From NCBI GenBank assembly GCA_035551675.1, contig DASZMV010000090.1, positions 62,001 to 126,000 of the forward strand: a DNA stretch of 64,000 bases, in the 5' to 3' direction. The notes below the pieces were generated by a model. That model was not told the origin of the DNA. It ran no database searches and worked only from the letters and a program-made list of their open reading frames with translations. This DNA comes from JAFECT01 sp035551675 (GTDB taxonomy: Bacteria > Pseudomonadota > Alphaproteobacteria > Caulobacterales > Caulobacteraceae). This document shows, piece after piece, positions 38,133-45,858 of the stretch. Position 1 is the stretch's first letter; each line of letters starts with the position of its first letter. Made by a program: the position numbers and the translations under genes.

Positions 38133-38807
38133 CTATGACTGAGGGCCCGATACGTGCAGGTCGCGGATTTCCTCGGCCACCTTGGCCAGGTTCGCGTTCA
38201 GAATCGGCGCCGCATTCTGGTTCAGCCACGCCTGGAGCATGGGAGTGAACAGGACGCGGACCACCTCGTCCTTGTTCAGGTTCTGCTGCAGCCAGTCGCG
38301 CAGCATCGGCTTGAGCAGCTCGATGACCAGGTCCTCGAGCGAACGACCGGATCCGGACACCTGGAAGCTCCTGGCGAAGTTGTCGATGGAGGCTGAGGCC
38401 GCCTGGGCGACCTGGGGGCTGAGGATGGACGCGGTCGCCGCCTGCGGGGCGGCGGCGTAAACCGGCTGGGGCGCGGACGCCGCGACCGGAACGGATTCGG
38501 GCGCGCGGGGCGCCTCGAAAGCGTCGATGTCGCCGATGGACTGGGCGGCGGCCGGCGCCGGGTCGTAGCGGTCGGTCAGCTCGAGAACCTCTTCGTCCTC
38601 GAAGGCGTGGAGCGGCGCGGGCGCGACCACGGGCTCCGGCGCAGGGACCGGTTCGGGCGCGGGGGCCGGAGCGACCGCCGCAGGCGCGGGCGCAGCCTCA
38701 TTGGCGGCCGGAGCGGCTTCGGCGGGAGACTCGTCTTCGGAGATGATGCGGCGGATGGAGGCGAGGATTTCCTCCATCGTTGGTTCTTGGGCGGTCTGTT
38801 CAGACAT
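38133..38807 (-). CDS. popZ: Polar organising protein PopZ (DUF2497) with duplicated C-terminal helix
   Basis: A 224-residue polar scaffold protein. In Caulobacter PopZ forms a polymer at the cell pole that tethers ParB-parS and recruits signalling proteins. The N-terminal binding helix is diagnostic (EPTMEEILASIRRIISEDE, residues 8-26), followed by a long Pro/Ala/Glu-rich disordered spacer containing VLELTD. The C-terminal oligomerisation region normally has one LLxPxLxxWLxxNL helix. Here there are two copies: residues 157-178 (LLKPMLRDWLQQNL) and 179-200 (LFTPMLQAWLNQNA), then NLAKVAEEIRDL. Neighbours valS and a tolC-like gene match the Caulobacter popZ locus as I recall it. Confidence 0.93.
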   Translation of the reverse strand: MSEQTAQEPTMEEILASIRRIISEDESPAEAAPAANEAAPAPAAVAPAPAPEPVPAPEPVVAPAPLHAFEDEEVLELTDRYDPAPAAAQSIGDIDAFEAPRAPESVPVAASAPQPVYAAAPQAATASILSPQVAQAASASIDNFARSFQVSGSGRSLEDLVIELLKPMLRDWLQQNLNKDEVVRVLFTPMLQAWLNQNAAPILNANLAKVAEEIRDLHVSGPQS

Positions 38808-38956
38808 GAGCTGAGCCGTCTTTGGGGTGTCGGGGGAAAACTTGGGAGACGCGCAAGCCTAGGGCCGTCCGGGTCACGCCGCAAACGCCTTCGCATCTAA
38901 GCGGCGACAGATCAACGAAGGTTTACCGCGTCAGACCGTAGCATGAGCCCGAACTT

Positions 38957-39028
38957 GCCGAGACCGGGGCCGAGACCGGGGCCGAGATCAGGGCCGAGAG
39001 CAGGGCCGAGAACCGGACCGCGATCAGG
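38957..39028. repeat. 12-bp tandem repeat after the tolC-like gene
   Basis: Six units of a 12-bp motif close to GCCGAGACCGGG, beginning at 38957, 38969, 38981, 38993, 39005 and 39017; the first two are identical and the others vary at 1-3 positions. The array runs right up to and includes the stop codon of the TolC-like gene (39024-39026). Such arrays change length by slippage. Confidence 0.85.
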
Positions 39029-40529
39029 GCTGATCCGGTACGGGCGCGGGCGGGACCTTGGCCTTCAACTGGGTGTCGATGGGCGCGTCGGCGTCCACCA
39101 CCGGGTGGTCGCCGTGCAGGCGCACGCGCTCGTCCACCGCCTGGATGGCGCGGTCGTAAAGCACCGACCCCTTGTTCTTCACGCGATCGAAGTTCGCCTT
39201 CGGATCGTAGGGCTTGACGCCGGCGATCAGTTCGCGGGCCTCGAGCCGCCCCATCGCCGCCAGAAGCTGGGCGGTCGCGACATAGTTGTCGTGCTCGGAG
39301 TTGACCAGCGCGAGCTGCGCGTCGCGCAGTTCTTGCTCGGCGTTCAAGACGTCGATCGTGGTGCGCAGGCCCACCTGGTATTCCTGGCGCGTGCCTTCGG
39401 CGGCGATCTCGTCGGCCTTCACCTGTTCCTGGTTCGAGGTGAGCGAGGCGCGGGTGGAGAGCACCTGCGCCCAGGCCTGGCTGACCTGCTGCAGCATGGT
39501 GCGTTGCGCGCCGTCGATGCCGACACGCGCGGCGTTGTCGTGCTCGATCGCCGCGCGCACGCGCGAGCCGGTCAGGCCGCCGGTAAAGATCGGCACGTTC
39601 ACCTGCGCCGTCGCCTGGAACTCGCTGCGCTGCGACAGCGACAGACCCAGCGGTGGGCTCAACGTCGCGCCATAACTCGCTTGCAGCGAGGCATTGGGTA
39701 GATAGTCGGCGCGCGCCTGGGCGACGCGGTGATGGGCCGCCTGCTCCGCGTACTGGGCCGAGCGAACGCCGGGGTTTTCCTTGCTGGCGATATCCATCGC
39801 GTCGTCGAAGCTGGCCGGCACGCCCGGCAGTTCGGGTTCCTGTTGCAGGTCCGTCGGCGTCTGGCCCACCACTGACGCGTACGCGGCGCGGCTGACCGAA
39901 AGCGTAGCGCCGGCCGCGTCGACCTGTGCCTTGGCGGCGGCGAGGCGCGCCTGGGCTTGAGCGACGTCGGTGCGGGTGACTTCGCCGACGTCGAACTGAG
40001 CCTGGACCTGGTCGAGCTGACCCTGCAGGACTTTCTGGTTTTCCTGGTTGATGGCGAGCGCGCGCATGTCGCGGCGCACATCGACATAGGCCTGGACCAC
40101 CTGGGTCATGATCTGCGCTTCGGTGGTGCGCAGCTGTTCGCGGCCTTCCAGAATATCGGCCTGGGCGGCGTCGACGGCGGTGGCGATGCGACCGCCGCTG
40201 TAGAGCGTCTGCTGCGCCGTGATCGAGGCGGAGGAGGTATTCAGGTTCACCGACGCCGCGCCCACCGTCGTATCGAGGCCGTTGATCTGGCTGTCGCTGG
40301 CGATGATGCCGATGGTCGGACGAAAGCCCGCCATGGCCTGCACATATTCTTCGTCGGTGGCGCGTTGGGTCGCGCGCTGGGCGAGCAACGTCGGGTTGGT
40401 CTGATAGGCCAGGGTGACCGCGTCCAGCAGCGTCTCCGCGACGGCGGGCGCCGCGCCGGCGGTGACAGCCAGGGCGACGGACAGGGCGCAGGCCGCGGCC
40501 GAGCTCAGCCCGCGACGACGAAGCGACAT
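39024..40529 (-). CDS. TolC family outer-membrane efflux protein
   Basis: A 501-residue exported protein of the TolC family, which forms the outer-membrane channel of type I secretion or efflux pumps. ATG 40529 (GGGGA 8 nt upstream) starts a signal peptide ending PAVAETLLDAV. The two repeats of the outer-membrane-factor fold are visible: TLLDAVTLAYQTNPTLLAQR and the second ASFDDAMDIASKENPGVRSA, with the usual long coiled coils (EAQIMTQVVQAYVDVRRDM; LQQVSQAWAQVLSTRASL) and VGLRTTIDVLNAEQELRDAQ. Relatives near popZ in Caulobacter include the RsaF type. The C-terminus is bordered by a 12-bp tandem repeat. Confidence 0.93.
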   Translation of the reverse strand: MSLRRRGLSSAAACALSVALAVTAGAAPAVAETLLDAVTLAYQTNPTLLAQRATQRATDEEYVQAMAGFRPTIGIIASDSQINGLDTTVGAASVNLNTSSASITAQQTLYSGGRIATAVDAAQADILEGREQLRTTEAQIMTQVVQAYVDVRRDMRALAINQENQKVLQGQLDQVQAQFDVGEVTRTDVAQAQARLAAAKAQVDAAGATLSVSRAAYASVVGQTPTDLQQEPELPGVPASFDDAMDIASKENPGVRSAQYAEQAAHHRVAQARADYLPNASLQASYGATLSPPLGLSLSQRSEFQATAQVNVPIFTGGLTGSRVRAAIEHDNAARVGIDGAQRTMLQQVSQAWAQVLSTRASLTSNQEQVKADEIAAEGTRQEYQVGLRTTIDVLNAEQELRDAQLALVNSEHDNYVATAQLLAAMGRLEARELIAGVKPYDPKANFDRVKNKGSVLYDRAIQAVDERVRLHGDHPVVDADAPIDTQLKAKVPPAPVPDQP

Positions 40530-40655
40530 AAGTAAATCCCCATGACGCCCCCGCGGCGCCGACACTACTCAACTACCTGATGCCCAAGCCGCGCGACCCA
40601 GGCCAGTTAAGGTTTCGTCACGTTGTACCCGAAAATGGGGCCAAAGACCGGACGG

Positions 40656-41300
40656 TTAAAACGTAAACACCGACTGTCTTTCAAATCCCTGAAGCACCGG
40701 CGGGGTGGCGTCGAAAACCTCGCGCGAGCTTTCGCCGCCGTTCTCAAGGCGGACAAAAAGCCGCGCCTTGCCGACCGGCCCGTCGCGCACGACCACCGCC
40801 AGGCGGCCGCCCGGGCGCAACGCCGCGACCCAGGCCTGGGGCGCCAGGCCCACCGCGCCCTCACAGACGATCAGGTCCCAATCGGCGCCCTGCGGCGTCG
40901 CCAGGTCCGCAGTGACCGAGACGACCCCCGCCTCCTCCAACGCGGGTCCGACCACGGCCACGGCGCGGGCGTCGCCCTCCTGGGCCGTGACCTCGAGGCC
41001 GACCTTGGCCAGGACCGCGGCGGCATAGGGGGCGGCGATCGCCAGGGCCTTCTCGCCGCGCACGGGGCGGGCCGCCTGCAGCAGCTTGGCCACATCGCGG
41101 GGCCGCATCAGCCAGCGGCCGGGGCAGATCTCTGGCTCGGCGTCGGCATAGGCGGCGAAGGCCCGGGCCGGGGCGCAGAACCGTTCGCGCGGAACCACGC
41201 GGATCGCCTCGACCAGGTCCAGATCGGTGACGTCGTTGGTCCTGACCTGGGTGTCGACCATGTTGGCGCGCGCCTGACCTATGTCCATCGCACCATCCAT
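40656..41300 (-). CDS. Protein-L-isoaspartate O-methyltransferase family protein
   Basis: A 214-residue protein of the Pcm family. It has ARANMVDTQVRTNDVTDLDL and RVVPRERFCAPA near the N-terminus, as in alphaproteobacterial Pcm-like proteins found next to popZ-tolC. The SAM-binding loop is atypical: the usual EIGTGSGYQAA is replaced by ALAIAAPYAAAVLAKVG, so glycines of motif I are missing and activity is doubtful. The later WDLIVCEGAV and LRPGGRLAVVV blocks are retained. ATG 41300 has GGAGAGG upstream; ATG 41288 is an in-frame alternative. It may be a degenerate, regulatory paralogue. Confidence 0.85.
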   Translation of the reverse strand: MDGAMDIGQARANMVDTQVRTNDVTDLDLVEAIRVVPRERFCAPARAFAAYADAEPEICPGRWLMRPRDVAKLLQAARPVRGEKALAIAAPYAAAVLAKVGLEVTAQEGDARAVAVVGPALEEAGVVSVTADLATPQGADWDLIVCEGAVGLAPQAWVAALRPGGRLAVVVRDGPVGKARLFVRLENGGESSREVFDATPPVLQGFERQSVFTF

Positions 41301-41494
41301 CGCACCGGGCCTCTCCAAGCAAATCGCTGAAACTCGCCCGCTTATAGGGCGCCCCGACCCGAAGGCAACGCCGCACCCGCGCGGGGCCAAGGCCTTTGCG
41401 CCCCTTGGGCTTTCCGCCTCGTTGCACCCCTCCGGCCGATCTGATAGCCACGGCCCCTCGCCGCGCCCCGGACCCCGGTCTGAGCGCCGCCGGC

Positions 41495-41568
41495 GGCCTG
41501 ATGGCGGAATGGTTACGCAGCGGACTGCAAATCCGTGTATCCCGGTTCGATTCCGGGTCAGGCCTCCA
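41495..41568 (+). tRNA. tRNA-Cys (GCA)
   Basis: A 74-nt cloverleaf. The acceptor stem GGCCTGA pairs with TCAGGCC, discriminator T, and CCA is encoded. The D stem is GCG/CGC, the anticodon stem GCGGA/TCCGT with loop CTGCAAA (anticodon GCA), and the T stem CCCGG/CCGGG with TTCGATT. U73 and the GCA anticodon identify tRNA-Cys. Its 3' end overlaps the stop end of the minus-strand MFS gene by 11 bp. Confidence 0.97.
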
Positions 41569-42874
41569 ACGCTCCCTCGGTATTCGCCAATGCCCGCGCC
41601 GCCGGATAGCGCTGATCCGCCCAGAACAGGAATCCGACGCAAGCCGCCATCAGCACGGCGGACAGCACGCTGAGCGTCACGCGCAAGTGCGCGGGGCCGC
41701 CGGCGACGTGTTCGGTGAACTCGGCGAAGATCACGCCACCGGTGCTCTGGCCGACGACGCCGTAGCAGAGGCTCGACAGCGCTATCATGCGCGCCCGCAG
41801 GTGCGGCGGCGCGGTGGAGGTGAAGACGATCGGGGTGACGACGGTCGCGGCGCCGCCGGCGACGAACACCAGCGAGAAGGCGGCGATCGCGAGCCAGCCG
41901 TTCAGCGCCAGCGGCCCGAGTACGAGCAAGGGCGCGCTGACTGCGAGCGCGATCCAGGTCACTGCCACCGGCGCCTCTTGCCCGCGCCGCTTGCGCAGCC
42001 ACGCGCTCATCCAGATTCCGAGCGGCACGCCGGCGAGGGTCGCGAGGTTCATCAATCCCAGGCTCTTGCCGATCAGGCCGAGGTCCCAGCCGTAGGTGCG
42101 CGAGAAGAACGGCGCGACCCAGCCGACGAAGCCGGCCTGCCACAGGACGAAGGTGATGTTGGCGAGGGTGAAGGGCAGAACGAAGAACATCGACGCGCGC
42201 ACGAAGGCAGGTAGCGAAATGCCAAGCGTTGGGGCTGACGCTTCGACGGTCGCGGGACGGCGCCGCGGTTCGCGCAGAATCAAGGCCGCCGCCAGGGCCA
42301 CCAGCAGGCCGAGGGCCCCGACCGTCGCCGTCGTCCATCGCCACGCGTCCGTTCCCGCGATGGATTGGAACGCGACATCGAGCGAGCCGCCGCCGGCTTG
42401 GGCGATCGCGGGGCCCAGCATGGACGCGACGGCGAAAGCGCCGAGCGCGGTCGGCAGCGACTTCGCTGGAAACAAGTCCGCCAGCAGGGCGTAGGCCGCA
42501 GGCTTCAGCGCCGCTTCACCGAACCCGACGCCCAGGCGCAGGACGAACAGCGACCAGAAGCCGGTGGCGAAAGCCGAGCCCACGGTCATCGAACACCACA
42601 GCGCGATGGCGACCGTGATCAGGATCGCACGGTTAAACCGGTCGGCGATCCAACTCAACGGCAACGCGAAGACCGACAGCGAAATCGCGAACGAAAAGCC
42701 GGTGAGGATCGCGATCTGGGTGTCGGTCAGCTTGAACGCGAGACGGATCGGCTCGACCAGCAACTGCGGTAGGGCGAAGTCGGCGGCACAGAACAGGCCG
42801 GCCGCCGCCAGCACACCCGCCGTCGCCCACGCGCGCCATCCGGGCCGCACCTCACCGCCTTGGTCTTTCGTCAC
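41558..42874 (-). CDS. MFS transporter (spinster-like)
   Basis: A 438-residue permease with about 12 hydrophobic segments. Family marks are the N-terminal LFCAADFALPQLLVEPI, the loop 2-3 motif (ADRFNRAILI) and GVGFGEAALKPAAYALLAD. This sub-branch is often called spinster-related in alphaproteobacteria. The substrate is unknown. The start is GTG 42874. Its last four codons and stop lie on the opposite strand of the tRNA-Cys 3' end, so the C-terminus may have been set by recombination near the tRNA. Confidence 0.88.
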   Translation of the reverse strand: MTKDQGGEVRPGWRAWATAGVLAAAGLFCAADFALPQLLVEPIRLAFKLTDTQIAILTGFSFAISLSVFALPLSWIADRFNRAILITVAIALWCSMTVGSAFATGFWSLFVLRLGVGFGEAALKPAAYALLADLFPAKSLPTALGAFAVASMLGPAIAQAGGGSLDVAFQSIAGTDAWRWTTATVGALGLLVALAAALILREPRRRPATVEASAPTLGISLPAFVRASMFFVLPFTLANITFVLWQAGFVGWVAPFFSRTYGWDLGLIGKSLGLMNLATLAGVPLGIWMSAWLRKRRGQEAPVAVTWIALAVSAPLLVLGPLALNGWLAIAAFSLVFVAGGAATVVTPIVFTSTAPPHLRARMIALSSLCYGVVGQSTGGVIFAEFTEHVAGGPAHLRVTLSVLSAVLMAACVGFLFWADQRYPAARALANTEGALEA

Positions 42875-42900
42875 GCGAATCGCCTCCGCCGAAAGCCGAC

Positions 42901-44241
42901 TTAGCGCACCATTCGCGCGCGCTCTACGACCGCATTGAACCGATGGTCGTCACGCAGGCCATCAAGGCCCGGCAGCCACGGCAGGGCGATCAGGAACGGG
43001 TCGTCCCGCTCCACCGCGCTGTTCAGCGCCGCGAATGCCTGGTCGGTCTGGCGCGCCGCCGCGCGCAGCATGGCGACGTCCAGCGGTCGCGGACGGAACA
43101 GGATCGACTGACTCTCGAACAGGTCCGCCGTCGCCGCCGCGAACGCTTCGAAGCCGCCGTTTGCATGCGCATCGAGCAGGCGCGCGCGATCCGCGTCGTC
43201 GACGCTCCACGCCTTCAGGCTTTCCAGGAAGGCGGCCAAGGCCTCACGCTCTTCACCCAGCGCCTGGTGCGCCCAGCCCTTTGACGACCAGGCCTCCGGC
43301 GCCTGCGGCGCGCGGTCGATGACGCTGCGGGATTCGGCGATGACCGCGCGCCAGCGTCGCGCAAGGGTAAGCACGCGCAACAGCACGCTGCGCGCCATCA
43401 GCGAAAACGGCTCGAGGTCGCACGCCGTGCGCGCCGCGCGTTCGGCCTCGGCGAAACGCCCGATGGAGAGATGGGCGAAGGCGCGGACGCGATGCGCATA
43501 GGCATACGCCGGATCGAGCCCCACCGCGCGCGACAACGCCTCCTCCGCCCCGGCGAAGTCGCGGTCGCCGAGCAGGATCGCAGCGCCCAGATTGGCGAAC
43601 CCAGCCGCGAGATTCGGATCGAGCGCGGTCGCCGCGCGCGCGGCGTTCTTCGCCGCCGGCAGCAACACCGCGGCCGGCGCAACTCCTGCGAAACTCTGCG
43701 TCATGAAGGTTTCCGCGAGCCCGGCCTGCGCGGCCGCCGATCCCGGGTCGGCTTCGATGGCGGCGTCGAAATAGAGTCGCGCCTGGGCGAGGTTGGCGGG
43801 CAGCGGAACCTTCAAGGCCGCGAGACCTTCGATGATCAGCGCTTCGGCCTTCGCCGCATCGGCCGAACAGGGCCCGTTGCTCGCCGGTCGTGCGGCAAGG
43901 GACTGTGCAATCCCGTCGCCCACCGCGGCGACCAGCCGATAGCCGCGCTTGGACAGAGTCTCAATATAACGATCCTGCTTCGACGCGCCGAGCGCCTTGC
44001 GCAGCTTGCTGACGGCCGACGCCAGCGTGTCGTCGCCGATAGCGCGCCCGCCCCATACCGCCGCCACGATCTCGTCCTTGCTGACCACCCGGCCCGCCGA
44101 TCCGGCAAACAGCACCAGCAACTCCATCTGCCGCGGCTCCAGCCGCATCGATGCGCCGCCGCCCACCCGCGGCGCGATCTCGCCCGCGCCGGGATCGACG
44201 CGCCAGGCGCCGAGGACAAAGCTGTTCTGCCCGCGCGCCAT
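42901..44241 (-). CDS. Winged-helix (OmpR/CadC-type) regulator with TPR domain
   Basis: A 446-residue cytoplasmic regulator. Residues about 1-110 form a Trans_reg_C winged helix (MRLEPRQMELLVLFAGSAGRVVSKDEI, VWGGRAIGDDTLASAVSKLRKALG, RYIETLSKRGYRLVA). The rest is TPR-like, with AARAATALDPNLAAGFANLG and SRAVGLDPAYAYAHRVRAF repeats. No transmembrane segment separates the two parts, unlike CadC. Start ATG 44241 shares one base with the stop of the thioesterase (TGATG). The place as third gene of an operon with an alcohol dehydrogenase and thioesterase suggests it may control them, but the signal is unknown. Confidence 0.88.
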   Translation of the reverse strand: MARGQNSFVLGAWRVDPGAGEIAPRVGGGASMRLEPRQMELLVLFAGSAGRVVSKDEIVAAVWGGRAIGDDTLASAVSKLRKALGASKQDRYIETLSKRGYRLVAAVGDGIAQSLAARPASNGPCSADAAKAEALIIEGLAALKVPLPANLAQARLYFDAAIEADPGSAAAQAGLAETFMTQSFAGVAPAAVLLPAAKNAARAATALDPNLAAGFANLGAAILLGDRDFAGAEEALSRAVGLDPAYAYAHRVRAFAHLSIGRFAEAERAARTACDLEPFSLMARSVLLRVLTLARRWRAVIAESRSVIDRAPQAPEAWSSKGWAHQALGEEREALAAFLESLKAWSVDDADRARLLDAHANGGFEAFAAATADLFESQSILFRPRPLDVAMLRAAARQTDQAFAALNSAVERDDPFLIALPWLPGLDGLRDDHRFNAVVERARMVR

Positions 44242-44693
44242 CAGCGGACCAGCGTCTCCAGAGCCGCGCGGAACGCCTCGGGGATCGCCGTCGGGCGACG
44301 GGTCGCGCGGTCGACGTAGACGTGGGTGAATTCGCCGGCGGCGGCGGCTTCGGGGTCGTCCTTGCGGAAAAGGCCGATCTCGTAGCGGACGCTGGAGCGG
44401 CCGAGATGCGCGACCTTGATCCCCGCGTCGACGCGGTCGGGAAAGGTCAGCGGCTTGAAGTAACTGCAGCGCGTCTCCACCACCAGGCCGAACACGGGAC
44501 TGGTCATCGGGTCGAGCACGCCGCGCTCGATCAGCCAGCGGTTCACCACCGTGTCGAAGAAGCTGTAGTACTGCACATTGTTCACGTGCCCGTAGACGTC
44601 GTTGTCGAGCCAGCGCGTGTCGAGCGTGGTGAAATCGGCGTAGGCGTCGCGCCCCGGCGTTGTCGCCCTTCCTTTTTCAATATTGGCGGTCAT
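44241..44693 (-). CDS. Acyl-CoA thioesterase (hotdog, YbgC/4HBT type)
   Basis: A 150-residue single-hotdog thioesterase. The catalytic motif is DTRWLDNDVYGHVNNVQYYSF (Asp near residue 30), typical of 4-hydroxybenzoyl-CoA/YbgC-like enzymes that hydrolyse short or aromatic acyl-CoAs. ATG 44693 overlaps the stop of the alcohol dehydrogenase (ATGA), and its own stop overlaps the regulator start, so the three are translationally coupled. The substrate is not evident. Confidence 0.9.
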   Translation of the reverse strand: MTANIEKGRATTPGRDAYADFTTLDTRWLDNDVYGHVNNVQYYSFFDTVVNRWLIERGVLDPMTSPVFGLVVETRCSYFKPLTFPDRVDAGIKVAHLGRSSVRYEIGLFRKDDPEAAAAGEFTHVYVDRATRRPTAIPEAFRAALETLVR

Positions 44694-45844
44694 AACACCG
44701 ACTGGTAGATCGCGACCGCCGCGTCGTGGGTCATCTCGCGCGGATTGTTCACCAGCAAACGCTCGATCTGCATGGCGTCCGTGGCGAGCTGTTCGAGGTC
44801 GTCCTCTTTCACCCCGACGTCGCTCAGGCGATGAACCATCGGCATGTCGCGCACCAGTGCGTCCATGGTTTCGAAGAACATGCGCGCCGCCGCATTGGCG
44901 CCGGGCGGAACGCCGGCCGGCGCCACCGCCTGGGCGAGTTCGGCATAGAGCGGCTCGGCCGCCGGCAGATTGTATTGCAGCACCGGCAACAGGACCAGCG
45001 CGTTGGACAGGCCGTGCGGCACGTGAAACCGCCCGCCCAGCGGATAGGCCAGCGCATGCACTGCCCCCACCGGCGCGTTCGCAAACGCCATCCCAGCGAG
45101 ATAGGCGCCCTGCAACATGGCGCGCCGCGCATCGAGGTCTTTTCCATCTTTTACCGCGACGCGGATCGACCCCGACAACAGCGTGAGCGCGCGCAAGGCG
45201 AGCGCGTCGGACACAGGGTTCTTCTTGATGCGGCTGGTATAGGCCTCGATCGCGTGCACCATGGCGTCGACGCCGGTGGCGGCGGTCACCGCGGGCGGCA
45301 GCCCCGTCGTCAACACGGGATCGAGCAACGCGAGATCGGGCAACAGCCAGCGCGTTACCACGCCGCGCTTCTCGTCGGTGGGCGTGGTGACGATGGCGAT
45401 GGGCGTCACCTCCGATCCGGTGCCCGCGGTGGTCGGAACCTGGATCAGCGGCAGGCGCGGACCCTGCGCGACATCGACGCCCCACACCTGGGCGAGGCTC
45501 GCGTTCGAACCGACCAGCAAGGCGACGAGCTTGGCGGTGTCCATCGAACTGCCGCCGCCGAGACCCACAACGCCGTCGATGCGTTCGGCTCTCGCGATCT
45601 CGACCGCGCGTTCGACACACGCCTGCGGCGGATCGGCCAGCACTTCGCTGAAAAGGACCGGCTCGACGCCCGCGTCGCGCAGGCTCTGCAGCGGCCCATC
45701 GATCAGGCCAGCGTGCTTCAGGCCAGGGTCGGTGACCACCATGACCCGCTTGCGGCCCATGCCCGCGGCCAGGGGACCGAGCCGCTCGGCGGCGGCGTCC
45801 TCGCAAATCGTCCGCGGTGCGGTTTCAAAGACAAAGCCGTTCAT
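44690..45844 (-). CDS. Iron-containing (group III) alcohol dehydrogenase
   Basis: A 384-residue NAD(P)-dependent dehydrogenase. The nucleotide-binding GLGGGSSMDTAK is near residue 95, and metal ligands lie in the GVDAMVHAIEAYTS and HALAYPLGGRFHVPHGLSNA segments (Asp and three His). VPTTAGTGSEVTPIA is the family block between them. Members oxidise alcohols, lactaldehyde, hydroxyacids or maleylacetate. It is the first gene of a three-gene operon with thioesterase and regulator. Its start codon is only 14 bp from that of the divergent MFS gene. Confidence 0.94.
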   Translation of the reverse strand: MNGFVFETAPRTICEDAAAERLGPLAAGMGRKRVMVVTDPGLKHAGLIDGPLQSLRDAGVEPVLFSEVLADPPQACVERAVEIARAERIDGVVGLGGGSSMDTAKLVALLVGSNASLAQVWGVDVAQGPRLPLIQVPTTAGTGSEVTPIAIVTTPTDEKRGVVTRWLLPDLALLDPVLTTGLPPAVTAATGVDAMVHAIEAYTSRIKKNPVSDALALRALTLLSGSIRVAVKDGKDLDARRAMLQGAYLAGMAFANAPVGAVHALAYPLGGRFHVPHGLSNALVLLPVLQYNLPAAEPLYAELAQAVAPAGVPPGANAAARMFFETMDALVRDMPMVHRLSDVGVKEDDLEQLATDAMQIERLLVNNPREMTHDAAVAIYQSVL

Positions 45845-45858
45845 GGCACACCCGCTCT

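Noticed and set aside
38943..39023. Read-through tail of the TolC-like protein into the 12-bp repeat
   Set aside because: The stop at 39024-39026 is in frame with the protein; the longer frame is a different one.
45014..45030. GGCACGTGAAACC as a second parS site
   Set aside because: Only one half matches, and it lies inside the alcohol dehydrogenase coding sequence.
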